From positions 1-64,000 of the forward strand of contig CACZKM010000016.1 in the NCBI GenBank assembly GCA_902781745.1: a stretch of 64,000 nucleotides of DNA, read 5' to 3'. A program made the position numbers and the translations under genes. This DNA comes from Oscillospiraceae bacterium. Lineage in GTDB: Bacteria; Bacillota; Clostridia; Oscillospirales; Oscillospiraceae. Below the pieces are notes generated by a model. It was not told the origin of the DNA, made no database searches, and saw only the letters and a list, made by a program, of their open reading frames with translations. This document shows, piece by piece, positions 51,123-60,032 of this stretch (position 1 is its first letter; every line of letters starts with the position of its first letter).

Positions 51123-52382
51123 ATGAGCTTTGATGACCCGATTTATCTGGACCGGACATCCCTGGAGCTGCTGATGGATGACACGGACCAGCACAGGATC
51201 TGCTGGATGTACCACGACGTCCTGTCGGACCCCAAGATCGCTTGGATGTTCGACCGGTATGCCGGGAAGGGGACGCCCATGCGCGAGGCCTGGACGACCA
51301 TGGCCTGGGTGGCCGCGGCCCAGCAGGAGGACAGCTTTTACCTCCTCTTCAAGTGGTACGCCGACTTCTACGGCCCGCCCCAGCGGGGAGATCTGTACCT
51401 GGTGGAGCGGGACCAGGGGCCCGGCGGTGAGCTGCGGGTCCGCTATCTGAATATGGATTTCCAGCACAAGCTGGGCCCCCAGGGCCGGGCCTGGTGCGCC
51501 AGCTTTCTCGGCCGGGTCAGCCAGAACGCCAGCGGCTTTTTCGGGGAGACCGACTTCGAGTCCAACGTGGTGGGCAAGCTGATCCGGGTCCTGGAGATCA
51601 ACCCCGGCCGGGAGCTGGAGGCCTTCGACCGCTATCTCAAGTCCCGGGATGATTTGGCCAAGGGTCAGCAGTGCGCCACCATCGGCGCCTATTTCCAGGC
51701 TGTCCAGGCGGTGGGGGAGATCATCTACGACATGGTGGTCACCGACGGCGGGGAGACCAGGGTCCACCACATGCACGCCAGGGAGCTGCTGGAGATCCTC
51801 AATCGCATCTCCGACGAGACCACCGGGGCGGAAGACAAACGGATCGGACAGACGGCGGAGGTCTTCCGGGAATTGTCCGGGGCCTTTCTTCCCCCGCCCC
51901 TCCAGGCTCCCCATCTCAGCCGGACCACCGGCCGGGCCATGATGAGCCGCACCGAGGAGGGCCTGCTGCGCTGGCTCCGGGTGGGGGGAAACAACGGCCG
52001 GCGGCTCCTGCGGGAGCTGTACTGGCGGGTGGCCCCCGACCGGGTCTGGGACGTGTTCCACCGCTGGCAGGGGGAGGTCTTCTTCACCGTGGTCCGCCGC
52101 CCCATCGTCCGGGGAATGCCCCGCGGGGTCTACCTGCTGGCCCGGTTCGAGGACCAGACGGGGATGGACGTTACGGATCTGTTCTGGCTGGAAAACCTCT
52201 CCGTCGCCACCATCCACCTGTGCGAGGGGGAATTCTTCGACGAGCTCATGGACCAGCTTCTGGAGGGCCCCGTCCGGGACGCCGCCATGGCCGGCGGAGG
52301 CTGGCAGGCGGGGGATTTCACCGCCCGGACCATCGTCCGGCTCAAGCAGGCCTTCGACCGGACCGTCCGGGGGCTGCGGTAA
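51123..52382 (+). CDS. Conserved-looking soluble protein of unknown function
   Basis: A 419-residue protein with no signal peptide and no membrane segment. It is rich in Trp, Arg and Asp/Glu and alternates helix- and strand-like stretches. I recognise no catalytic motif. Notable stretches are ICWMYHDVLSDPKIAWMFDRY, AAAQQEDSFYLLFKWYADFYG and LEILNRISDETTGAEDKRIG. The ATG follows GAAGAGG. Codon use matches the neighbours, so it is not an obvious recent import. It has its own consensus promoter and sits alone between the ftsK terminator and a crotonase gene, giving no contextual clue. Confidence 0.7.
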   Translation: MSFDDPIYLDRTSLELLMDDTDQHRICWMYHDVLSDPKIAWMFDRYAGKGTPMREAWTTMAWVAAAQQEDSFYLLFKWYADFYGPPQRGDLYLVERDQGPGGELRVRYLNMDFQHKLGPQGRAWCASFLGRVSQNASGFFGETDFESNVVGKLIRVLEINPGRELEAFDRYLKSRDDLAKGQQCATIGAYFQAVQAVGEIIYDMVVTDGGETRVHHMHARELLEILNRISDETTGAEDKRIGQTAEVFRELSGAFLPPPLQAPHLSRTTGRAMMSRTEEGLLRWLRVGGNNGRRLLRELYWRVAPDRVWDVFHRWQGEVFFTVVRRPIVRGMPRGVYLLARFEDQTGMDVTDLFWLENLSVATIHLCEGEFFDELMDQLLEGPVRDAAMAGGGWQAGDFTARTIVRLKQAFDRTVRGLR

Positions 52383-52462
52383 AGCCCGTAAGGCGCGGCA
52401 ACCAACAGAACGCACATCATCGTTCGCGATACAAATATTATTACGACTAGGAGGAAACGAAT

Positions 52463-53239
<777 letters not shown>

Positions 53240-53499
53240 CCATCGTGTGGGGAAAACGCCGAAGAGCATAACCCCTTGCGCACAAAGACTTTTTATCAGA
53301 AGAATCGGCTGATTGCCGATAATTCATCTAAATAATTTGTGTAAAGCGCTGAAAAAACCTTATAATATTTACAGAATGGTAACAAATCAAAACGAAATGG
53401 AGACAAAACGCAAAAGAATGGCGGTATTCTCCCATCGTTTTTGTGGATATCACCCAAGAAATCCCGGCGTTTCCGCGGAAAAACGCCCTTTGGCAGGAT
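53240..53499 (+). other. AT-rich intergenic region with an extra upstream promoter
   Basis: TTGTGT (53337-53342), 18 bp, TATAAT (53361-53366) could start a longer transcript of the hydrolase gene. A GGCGTTT/AAACGCC hairpin lies near 53465-53487. A short open frame here has no ribosome site and is not called. Nothing else is recognised. Confidence 0.4.
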
Positions 53500-53528
53500 T
53501 TGAAAAAGGCCGCGCCATCGTGTATAAT
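53500..53528 (+). promoter_or_regulatory. Main promoter of the SleB-type hydrolase gene
   Basis: TTGAAA (53500-53505), 17 bp, TATAAT (53523-53528). Confidence 0.8.
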
Positions 53529-53534
53529 GCACCG

Positions 53535-53659
53535 GTAGGCACGGCCTGGGTGGTATTGCCCGGGTGAGGAAGGTTTGGAAGACAAGGAGCTGCCCAGTCC
53601 GGGGTCTCGGCCCGTGCCCCTGAGATCTCCTGTGACGGCGCTCCCAGAAGGAGAACACC
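53535..53659 (+). promoter_or_regulatory. Structured 5' leader of the SleB-type hydrolase gene, family unknown
   Basis: The 125-nt leader can fold with a long-range GGCACGG/CCGTGCC helix (about 53538 with 53612) enclosing a CCTGGG/CCCGGG hairpin and a purine-rich stretch. It ends at an AGAAGGAG ribosome site. It does not show the ydaO/c-di-AMP or c-di-GMP consensus that precedes some wall hydrolases. Confidence 0.35.
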
Positions 53660-54328
53660 ATGAAGAAGATTTTGATCGCGGCTCTGCTGTGCGTTTCCAT
53701 GATCGCCGCGATGGTGCCGGCGGCCTCCGCCGCGGGCAGCAACAGCAATTATACCGCCTGCATGACCGCAATCCGGGAGCAGCAGGCCGTCCAGGCCCAG
53801 GCCCATCTTACCGCCGAGACCCTGCGGAAGAAGGGTTACTCTGACAGCAGCGTCTATGTCCAGGCGGCCAAGAGCACCTGGCAGGAGGCCCAGGCGGCCA
53901 TCCAGGGCTACTGGAAGCTCGCCCGGTACACCGACGAGGACATCCGCATCCTGGCTACCACCGTCTATTACGAGGCCGGCGGCACCACGGAGCAGCTCCG
54001 GGAATACGTGGCCCAGGTGGTCCTGAACCGGGTGGCGGACAGCCGCTTCCCCAACACCATCTACGGCGTCATCACCCAGCGGGGCCAGTACTCCGGCAAC
54101 TATGCCACCGCCACCGCCACCCAGGCCATCAAGGACAAGGACGCCCGCAACGGCACCTATAACTGGCAAACCTGCGTGACCTCCGCCAAGAAGGCCATGA
54201 TGGGCCAGGTGGATATGCCCTCCAACGTCATTTTCCAGGCTAACTTCAAGCAGGGCACCGGCGTGTGGAAGACCATCTACTTCAACAGCGGCTACTTCGC
54301 CAGCACCAGCTATTACTGCTACGGCTGA
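53660..54328 (+). CDS. Secreted cell-wall hydrolase, SleB (Hydrolase_2) type
   Basis: A 222-residue exported protein. A signal peptide (about 1-25, ending ASA) and a short helical region lead to a SleB/CwlJ-type domain (from about 93: DEDIRILATTVYYEAGG with the catalytic Glu, VAQVVLNRVADSRFPNTIYGVI, and NVIFQANF near the end). Such domains cleave spore cortex or vegetative peptidoglycan. It lacks the N-terminal PG-binding domain of SleB proper. AGAAGGAG precedes the ATG. Confidence 0.9.
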   Translation: MKKILIAALLCVSMIAAMVPAASAAGSNSNYTACMTAIREQQAVQAQAHLTAETLRKKGYSDSSVYVQAAKSTWQEAQAAIQGYWKLARYTDEDIRILATTVYYEAGGTTEQLREYVAQVVLNRVADSRFPNTIYGVITQRGQYSGNYATATATQAIKDKDARNGTYNWQTCVTSAKKAMMGQVDMPSNVIFQANFKQGTGVWKTIYFNSGYFASTSYYCYG

Positions 54329-54347
54329 TACCCTCTCTGAGCAGAAT

Positions 54348-54389
54348 CGCCCCGGAACCGATCAGATCAATCGGCTCCGGGGCGTTTTT
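54348..54389 (+). terminator. Terminator after the hydrolase gene
   Basis: A long stem CGCCCCGGA-A-CCGAT/ATCGG-C-TCCGGGGCG followed by TTTTT. Confidence 0.85.
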
Positions 54390-54479
54390 CTGTCTCGGAG
54401 AGGAAGACTCCGCATAGTTTTCTCCGCGCCGGACATGCTAGGGGCAAGGACCGGCCATGAGCCGGGAAGGAGGCGCGCC

Positions 54480-54668
54480 ATGAAAGTCAAGGTCATTGAG
54501 GGCTGCATCAGCTGCGGCCTGTGCACGGAGGAATACCCCGACCTCTTCCAAATGGACGACGGGGGCATCGCCCGGCCGGTGTCAAACACGGTCCCTCAGG
54601 GGCGGGAGGCCGACGCGGTCCAGGCGGCGGAGGACTGTCCGGTGGATGTGATCGTAACGGAGGAATGA
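54480..54668 (+). CDS. Single-cluster [4Fe-4S] ferredoxin
   Basis: A 62-residue protein with one cluster site: CISCGLC (Cys9, 12, 15) near the N-terminus and DCPVDVI close to the end. The position that is Cys in the two-cluster type is Tyr (TEEYPDLF), as fits a one-cluster protein. ATG 54480 has GAAGGAGG upstream. It differs from the 2[4Fe-4S] ferredoxin at 37279. No redox partner gene is adjacent. Confidence 0.88.
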   Translation: MKVKVIEGCISCGLCTEEYPDLFQMDDGGIARPVSNTVPQGREADAVQAAEDCPVDVIVTEE

Positions 54669-54671
54669 GGC

Positions 54672-54708
54672 AATGCGCCATCCGGGAGGACCAGGTGGCG
54701 CATTTTTA
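54672..54708 (+). terminator. Terminator after the second ferredoxin gene
   Basis: AATGCGCCA/TGGCGCATT stem (54672-54680 with 54696-54704) followed by T's. Confidence 0.75.
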
Positions 54709-54786
54709 ATGAATTTTTTACGGAGGATTAAGAGAATCCCAATCTTCGCCTGTTATCATCGCAGCAAACGAGAGGGGGAAAGGGAG

Positions 54787-55302
54787 ATGTCCCGATGGAG
54801 AAAGAGAATGCTGACGGTGCTGTTCCTCTGCTACGCTGCGGTGCTGGTGTGGGCGATCCTGTGTAAGTTGCAGCCGCCATCTGAGATCTTGGCAGAGCAG
54901 ATGGACAAGCCTGTTTTGAACCTGTACCCCTTTCGCCTGGACAGGAGCAGTCCGGATCTCATCAGGAACCAACTCCGAGAGATACGGGCAAATATCCTTC
55001 TGTTTGTCCCCATGGGCCTTTATCTATCCCTTCTGTGGGGACCGGGGAGGGGGAGACGGACTCTGCTGACCGCCTTGGCTGTCAGCTATTCCCTGGAGGC
55101 GGCGCAGTACATTCTTCGCATCGGAAACGCGGACGTCACGGACCTGATCACAAACACCGCCGGTGCTCTTCTGGGCCTAGGGTTGTACGCGCTTTTCACC
55201 AAACTGCTGGGAAAGCGTACAGAGGGGATTCTCACCGGAGTCGCGTTGGTTTGCACAGTGGCAATCCTGACGTTGATGGCGGTGATGATCCTGATGAATT
55301 GA
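54787..55302 (+). CDS. VanZ-like membrane protein
   Basis: A 171-residue protein with four predicted helices and the VanZ-family centre: NILLFVPMGLYLSLLWG, then SLEAAQYILRIGNADVTDLITNTAGALLG. VanZ gives low-level teicoplanin resistance in enterococci; the role of stand-alone relatives is unclear. ATG 54787 is chosen because GAGGGGG lies 8 bp upstream and it leads straight into the first helix; a longer frame starts in the preceding terminator. The gene is less G/C-rich at third positions than its neighbours. Confidence 0.82.
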   Translation: MSRWRKRMLTVLFLCYAAVLVWAILCKLQPPSEILAEQMDKPVLNLYPFRLDRSSPDLIRNQLREIRANILLFVPMGLYLSLLWGPGRGRRTLLTALAVSYSLEAAQYILRIGNADVTDLITNTAGALLGLGLYALFTKLLGKRTEGILTGVALVCTVAILTLMAVMILMN

Positions 55303-55303
55303 C

Positions 55304-55340
55304 AGAGGAAGCGGGTTTTTTCCCGTTTCCTCTTGCTTTT
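55304..55340 (+). terminator. Terminator after the VanZ-like gene
   Basis: AGAGGAAGCGGG/CCCGTTTCCTCT stem (one mismatch) with a following TGCTTTT. Confidence 0.7.
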
Positions 55341-55360
55341 CCATTCCCGCGCGCTATAAT
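55333..55360 (+). promoter_or_regulatory. Promoter of folT-folC
   Basis: TTGCTT (55333-55338), 16 bp, TATAAT (55355-55360). The -35 box overlaps the end of the preceding terminator. Confidence 0.65.
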
Positions 55361-55374
55361 AAACGTATCAAATA

Positions 55375-55467
55375 CGCAGAGTAGACTGTGGAGCGTTAAG
55401 TGCCCGGTGAACAGGGAGTTGTCACCGGGACGAAAAGAATCCCTCTTGCGGTTCCACGGTCGCGAGG
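55375..55467 (+). promoter_or_regulatory. THF (tetrahydrofolate) riboswitch
   Basis: The leader shows the THF-I pattern: GAGTAGAC, the helix GTGGAGCG/CGGTTCCAC, the conserved GCGTTAAGTG, and a GCCCGGTGA/TCACCGGG hairpin with the AACAGGGAGTTG loop. It ends at the GAGG ribosome site of folT, 9 bp before the ATG, so translation control is likely. The downstream folate transporter fits exactly. Confidence 0.9.
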
Positions 55468-55474
55468 TTTTCTT

Positions 55475-55999
55475 ATGTCCAAATTGAAGAACGTCCGGGT
55501 CCTCACCGGGGCCGCCATGCTCCTGGCCATCGCCGTCATTCTCAGCTTCTTCAAGATCTCCCTCACCGAGGTCATGGAGATCCGCTTTTCCAACATCCCC
55601 GTGGCTGTGGCCGGGATGCTCTTCGGCCCCGGCGTAGGCGGCGTGGTGGGCGCCCTGTCCGACCTGCTGGGCTATGTGGTCCGGCCCACCGGGCCCTACT
55701 TCCCGGGCTTCACCGTCAGCGCGGCCCTCTCCGGGGTCATCTTCGGCCTGATTCTGCGGAAGAAGCTGACCGTGACCCGGGTGGTCCTGGCCTGCGTGGT
55801 CTACCAGGTCCTCATCGGTCTCCTGCTCACCAGCCTGTGGCTCCACATCCTCTACGGGGCCCCCGTGTGGACCCTGGTGGTGTCCCGGCTGCCCAAGGAG
55901 CTGGTGACCCTGGCCTTCCACATCGTGGTCCTGACCCTTCTGGTCCGGCCCGCCGCGTCTCTGACCCGGGGGATGAAAAAGGAGGAACCTGTATCATGA
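55475..55999 (+). CDS. folT: Folate ECF transporter S component FolT
   Basis: A 174-residue membrane protein with six predicted helices: the substrate-binding subunit of an energy-coupling-factor folate importer that uses a shared EcfA/A'/T module encoded elsewhere. Typical blocks are ITEVMEIRFSNIPVAVAGMLFGPGVGG-like (here LTEVMEIRFSNIPVAVAGML), LSDLLGYVVRPTGPYFPGFT and ALSGVIFGLIL. ATG 55475 lies 9 bp after GAGG, inside the riboswitch's 3' edge. Its stop overlaps the folC start. Confidence 0.93.
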   Translation: MSKLKNVRVLTGAAMLLAIAVILSFFKISLTEVMEIRFSNIPVAVAGMLFGPGVGGVVGALSDLLGYVVRPTGPYFPGFTVSAALSGVIFGLILRKKLTVTRVVLACVVYQVLIGLLLTSLWLHILYGAPVWTLVVSRLPKELVTLAFHIVVLTLLVRPAASLTRGMKKEEPVS

Positions 56000-57294
56000 C
56001 CTATCGGGAAGCGCTGGACTTCATCAGCGCCCAGCCCCGCTTCGCCCCCCGGCAGTTGGCCGACGGGGAGGAGCCCTTCAACTTAAACGCCATCCGCACC
56101 CTTCTCTCCCTGCTGGGAGACCCCCAGAAGGACCTGCGGTTCGTCCATATCGCCGGCACCAACGGGAAGGGCTCCACCACGGCTTTTCTCAGTTCTGTCC
56201 TGATGGAGGCCGGTCTCCGGGTTGGGATCTACACCTCCCCCTTCCTGGAGCGGTTTACCGAGCGCATCCGCATGGGGGAGGAGGAGATCCCCGAGGCCGA
56301 CCTGGGCCGCTGCGCCGAGACCGTCCGGGACGCCGTGGCCGTTATGGAGGCCCGGGAAGAGGCCATCCCCTCGGAGTTTGAGCTGGTCTGCGCCATGGCC
56401 TTCCTCTGGTTCCGGGAGCGCAACGCCGACCTGGTGGTCCTGGAGGTGGGCCTGGGGGGGCGGCTGGACGCCACCAACGTCATCGACTGCCCGGAGCTTG
56501 CCATCATCACCGCCATCGGCCTGGACCACATGGAGACCCTGGGGGACACCCTCCCCAAGATCGCCTGGGAAAAGGCGGGGATCATCAAGGCCGGCGGCAA
56601 CGTCCTTGCCGCGCCCCAGAGCCCGGCGGTGGACGCGGTGTTCCAGACCGTGTGCTGGGAGAGAAAAGCCACCCTTCACAAAGCGGCCCTTCCCGTCCGC
56701 ACCGCCCGGCCGGACCTGAATGGCCAGTCTTTCGACCTGCCGGGGTATGCGGGGCTGCACATCGCCCTCCTGGGAACCTACCAGATCGAAAACGCCGCCC
56801 TGGCGGCCCAGGGAGCGGCCCTGCTCCGGGACCTTGGCTGGCCGGTGACCGACGAGGCCATCCGCCGGGGCTTGGACCGGGCGGCATGGCCGGGACGGTT
56901 CGAGCTTCTTCAGCGGGATCCCGCGGTGCTTATCGACGGCGCTCACAACCCCGATGGCGCGGAGGCCCTGCGCCTGAGCCTGGAGACCTATTTCCCCGGG
57001 ACAAAGATCGTCTTCGTGGCCGGGGTCCTGAGGGATAAGGACTACGGCGGGATGTTCGACGCGGTCCTCCCCCTGGCCGACCGGTTCTACACCATCGCCC
57101 CGCCCACGCCCCGGGCCCTCTCCGCCCAGGCCCTGGCGGATTATCTGCAAGGGAGGGGGGCGGAGGCCGTACCCTGCGCTTCCATCCGGGAGGCGGTAAA
57201 GCAGGCGACAGCCCGCGCGGGAAAAGACGGCGTGGTCTGCGCCTTCGGGTCCCTTTATTACATCGGCCAGGTCCGGGCCTTGTTCCGGTATTGA
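55996..57294 (+). CDS. folC: Folylpolyglutamate synthase / dihydrofolate synthase
   Basis: A 432-residue Mur-type ligase that adds glutamate to folates, trapping them in the cell. It shows HIAGTNGKGSTTAFL (P-loop), YTSPFLERFTERIR, LEVGLGGRLDATNV, GLDHMETLGDTLPKIAWEKAGI and DGAHNPDGA. The ATG overlaps the folT stop (ATGA), so import and retention of folate share the THF riboswitch. A promoter for the next gene lies across its stop codon. Confidence 0.95.
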   Translation: MTYREALDFISAQPRFAPRQLADGEEPFNLNAIRTLLSLLGDPQKDLRFVHIAGTNGKGSTTAFLSSVLMEAGLRVGIYTSPFLERFTERIRMGEEEIPEADLGRCAETVRDAVAVMEAREEAIPSEFELVCAMAFLWFRERNADLVVLEVGLGGRLDATNVIDCPELAIITAIGLDHMETLGDTLPKIAWEKAGIIKAGGNVLAAPQSPAVDAVFQTVCWERKATLHKAALPVRTARPDLNGQSFDLPGYAGLHIALLGTYQIENAALAAQGAALLRDLGWPVTDEAIRRGLDRAAWPGRFELLQRDPAVLIDGAHNPDGAEALRLSLETYFPGTKIVFVAGVLRDKDYGGMFDAVLPLADRFYTIAPPTPRALSAQALADYLQGRGAEAVPCASIREAVKQATARAGKDGVVCAFGSLYYIGQVRALFRY

Positions 57295-57319
57295 CAATCC
57301 GATGCGCTTTCATTAAAAT
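57291..57319 (+). promoter_or_regulatory. Promoter of the DegV gene, overlapping the folC stop
   Basis: TTGACA (57291-57296), 17 bp, TAAAAT (57314-57319). The -35 box contains the folC TGA (57292-57294). Confidence 0.75.
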
Positions 57320-57415
57320 ACAAGGAAACGACCGAAAACAGTTGCCGACGGGAGCAGGAGAGCCCCTGTGATCCTGCCGCTTGTCGAATCTTCGATCTTA
57401 ACAGGAGCGCCAACT

Positions 57416-58312
57416 ATGGATAACTATTTGATTTTCACGGATTCTTCAGCGGATCTTCCCGCCCACATTTACGAGGAGTATGATCTCAGGATCATTCCGA
57501 TGGAGTATGTCGTCAACGGTGAGGTGTTCACCTGCCACACCGAGTCGCCGGATCACGACAAGCACTGCGACGCTCTTTTCGCGGCACAGAAAAAGGGCGC
57601 GGAGGTCCACACCTCCCAGATCTCGCCCTATAATTATATCGACGCGTGGAAGCCGCTGCTGGAAGCCGGCCACGACATTCTCTATCTGTGTATGTCCTCC
57701 GGCCTCACCGCCACCTTCGACAACGTGCAGATCGCCGCGACCCAGCTCCGGGAGGAATTCCCCGACAGAAAGCTCATCCTGGTGGACACCCTTTCCGCCA
57801 CCCAGGGCCAGGGGATCCTGGCGACGGTGGCCCTCATGAACCGGGCTGCCGGCATGACCATCGAAGAAAACGCCGCCTGGCTGGAAGAAAAGAAGAAATA
57901 TATGTGCCACCGCTTCATGGTGGGCGATTTGAACTACCTCCATAAGGGGGGCCGGGTCAGCGGCGCGGTGGCCGCTGTGGGCACCATGCTGAACATCAAG
58001 CCCATCCTCATCATCAACGACGAGGGAAAGCTGGATGTGGTGGCCAAGGCCCGGGGCGAGAAGGCTGCGGTCAAGATGCTGGTGGACGGATATAAGAAAG
58101 AACAGGGCGTCCCCGATGTACCCAAGCTGGTCTACATCGGCCACACCTCTCTCTACGACAAGGTGGAGGCGGTGAAAAAGCAGGTGGAGGCCGTGGTGGA
58201 ACCGGGGACCGTGGTGGAGTGCATCAACCTGGGTCCCATCATCGGCGCCCACATCGGCCCCTCCTTCTACAGCGTCTGCGGCTGGGGCTTCCACCGGAAG
58301 GAATCGGACTGA
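57416..58312 (+). CDS. DegV family fatty-acid-binding protein
   Basis: A 298-residue cytosolic protein of the DegV/FakB family, which hands bound fatty acids to the FakA kinase. The family start YLIFTDSSADLPAHIYEEYDLRIIPMEY, the TSQISPYNY block, LCMSSGLTATFDN, the VDTLSATQGQG ligand region and HKGGRVSG are all present. ATG 57416 has AGGAG 8 bp upstream; a GTG 48 bp earlier lacks one. Its stop codon TGA sits exactly at the edge of dispersed repeat A copy 3. Confidence 0.93.
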   Translation: MDNYLIFTDSSADLPAHIYEEYDLRIIPMEYVVNGEVFTCHTESPDHDKHCDALFAAQKKGAEVHTSQISPYNYIDAWKPLLEAGHDILYLCMSSGLTATFDNVQIAATQLREEFPDRKLILVDTLSATQGQGILATVALMNRAAGMTIEENAAWLEEKKKYMCHRFMVGDLNYLHKGGRVSGAVAAVGTMLNIKPILIINDEGKLDVVAKARGEKAAVKMLVDGYKKEQGVPDVPKLVYIGHTSLYDKVEAVKKQVEAVVEPGTVVECINLGPIIGAHIGPSFYSVCGWGFHRKESD

Positions 58313-58470
58313 TACGATTCCCAAATGAAAAGCATTCATTTGGGAATCCGCGTGCTGCGCACGCGCATGCCGCGCAAGGGCGTCATGCCGTCTCATGCAG
58401 TCTCAAACGCGCCTTCGGCGCTAGAAAAAGCTTTTCAAGCTTTTTCATTGAGACTAGTATGATACGATTC
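58310..58470 (+). repeat. Dispersed palindromic repeat, family A, copy 3 (longest)
   Basis: It starts at the degV stop (TGATACGATTCCC), then the AT-rich hairpin (about 58316-58346), the G/C block with CGTGCTGCGCACG, CATGCAGTCTCAAACGCG, CTTCGGCGCTA, and an AAAAAGCTTTTCAAGCTTTTT palindrome. AGTCTCAA (58398-58405) and TTGAGACT (58448-58455) form an outer inverted repeat. The 11-mer TGATACGATTC recurs at both ends (58310-58320 and 58460-58470). Confidence 0.9.
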
Positions 58471-58500
58471 TCCAATCAAAACAATATGTTGTTTTTTCGC

Positions 58501-58528
58501 AGCGGGGAACATTCCCCGCTGTTTTTTC
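58501..58528 (+). terminator. Terminator downstream of degV and repeat A
   Basis: AGCGGGGAA/TTCCCCGCT stem (58501-58509 with 58512-58520) followed by GTTTTTT. Confidence 0.8.
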
Positions 58529-58599
58529 GTCTATTTGGGCAAAGACGGAGGGGTTGGATAGAGAAACTGTAACAGAATTGTAAATATTTTGTTTCTTTA

Positions 58600-58628
58600 T
58601 TGAAATTTTCGTCGAACCCTGCTATACT
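58600..58628 (+). promoter_or_regulatory. Promoter of the M23 protein gene
   Basis: TTGAAA (58600-58605), 17 bp, TATACT (58623-58628). Confidence 0.75.
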
Positions 58629-58695
58629 GCACCTGTGACAGGATGCCCCGTTTCCGGCGTCCTGCCGCCCGACACCACACAAGAAGGTGAGTCCC

Positions 58696-60021
58696 ATGCA
58701 CACGATACTTACGCGGCAGGGAAGGCCGGTCCGCCGGTTCCTGGCCCTGCTGCTGACCCTGACCCTCCTCCTGTCCGCCTTGCCCATGACCGGCCTGGCG
58801 GTGACCAAGGAGGAGATCAACGGCCTGAAGTCTCAGGCGGCGGCCCTGGAGAAGGAGAAGGCCGACCTGCAGAAGCAGATCAACGCCGTGGCCGCGTCCA
58901 AGAGCAACGCCCTCCAGCAGAAGCAGCTCCTGGAGCAGAAGATCAACGTCCTGCGCAGCCAGATCGCTGTCTCCGAGCAGACCATTGCCGACCTCACCGC
59001 CCAGATCGCCCAGAAGGAGCAGGAGCTGGCCGAGGCCAAGGCCGAGGAGGCCCGCTACTATGAGCTCTTCTGCGAGCGGGTCCGCTCTATGGAGGAGGAC
59101 GGCGAGGTGTCCTACTGGGCGGTGCTTTTCAACTCCGACAGCTTCTCCGACTTCCTGGACCAGATGAACACCGTCGGTGAGATCATGGATTACGACCAGG
59201 AGATCCGGGACCAACTGGAGGCGGCCCGCATCAAAGTGGAAAACGCCAAGAAGGACCTGGAGGAGGCCAAGGCCGAGGAGGAGCAGGTGAGAGCCCAGCT
59301 CAACGCCCAGAAAGCCGAGCTGGAGGCTGAGGAGAACCAGGTCAACGCCCTGATCAGCCAGCTTAACAGCCAGTCTGCGGCCTACGCCGGACAGATGGAG
59401 GATCTTCAGGAGGACGCAGACGCCATGGCAGCCCAGATCAGCCAGGCGGAGCGCCAGTACGCCGCCCAGATCGAGGCCCAGCGGAAGGCCGCCGAGGCGG
59501 CAAAGCAGGCGGCGGCCGCCAAGGCGGCCCAGGAGGCCGCGGCCAAAGCAGCGGCAGCCAAGGCCAGCCAGGGCGGCGGACAGACCGCCGCGGCTCCCAC
59601 CACAGCCACCGTCACCCGGACGGGGAGCGGCGGCATGATCTGGCCCCTGTCGGGGTACACCCGGGTTTCGTCCCCCTTCGGCTACCGCATCTGCCCCTTC
59701 CACGGCCGGGAGCTCCACGGCGGCTGTGACGTCCCCGCCCCCGGCGGCACCCCCATCATGGCGGCCAAGAGCGGCGTGGTGGTCCTGTCCACCTACGGCT
59801 CCTCTTACGGCAACCACGTTGCCATCACCCACGCCGACGGCACCCGGACCATGTACTGTCACATGTCCTCCCGGGCCGTCTCCGCCGGCCAGACCGTGGC
59901 CCAGGGCCAGGTCATCGGATACGTGGGCTCCACGGGCAGCTCCACCGGCAACCACCTTCACTTCGAGGTCTGGACCGGCAGCTCCAGCAGCACCCGCGTC
60001 AATCCCCTCAACTACTTCTGA
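58696..60021 (+). CDS. Secreted EnvC-like M23 (LytM) protein
   Basis: A 441-residue exported protein. A signal peptide (about 12-35, ending GLA) is followed by a long coiled coil (about 38-270, heptads rich in Glu/Lys/Gln/Ala), an Ala-rich linker, and a C-terminal M23 domain. Zinc-site residues are present in ELHGGCDVP, in YCHMS and in NHLHFEVW, so it may be an active endopeptidase and not only an amidase activator. ATG 58696 follows GAAGGTGA. It is likely a cell-separation or sporulation wall enzyme. Confidence 0.9.
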   Translation: MHTILTRQGRPVRRFLALLLTLTLLLSALPMTGLAVTKEEINGLKSQAAALEKEKADLQKQINAVAASKSNALQQKQLLEQKINVLRSQIAVSEQTIADLTAQIAQKEQELAEAKAEEARYYELFCERVRSMEEDGEVSYWAVLFNSDSFSDFLDQMNTVGEIMDYDQEIRDQLEAARIKVENAKKDLEEAKAEEEQVRAQLNAQKAELEAEENQVNALISQLNSQSAAYAGQMEDLQEDADAMAAQISQAERQYAAQIEAQRKAAEAAKQAAAAKAAQEAAAKAAAAKASQGGGQTAAAPTTATVTRTGSGGMIWPLSGYTRVSSPFGYRICPFHGRELHGGCDVPAPGGTPIMAAKSGVVVLSTYGSSYGNHVAITHADGTRTMYCHMSSRAVSAGQTVAQGQVIGYVGSTGSSTGNHLHFEVWTGSSSSTRVNPLNYF

Positions 60022-60032
60022 TTAAGACAAAG

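Noticed and set aside
48145..51159. 1004-codon minus-strand frame over ftsK
   Set aside because: It is a shadow of ftsK, whose motor and gamma domains are unmistakable on the plus strand.
53313..53567. 84-codon frame upstream of the SleB-type gene
   Set aside because: It has no ribosome site, runs through two promoters, and the product looks random.
53535..53659. c-di-AMP (ydaO) riboswitch, T-box or SRP RNA
   Set aside because: The GGGTGGTA stretch recalls a T-box but lies too close to the transcription start. The ydaO core and the SRP GGAAGGAAGCAGC signature are absent.
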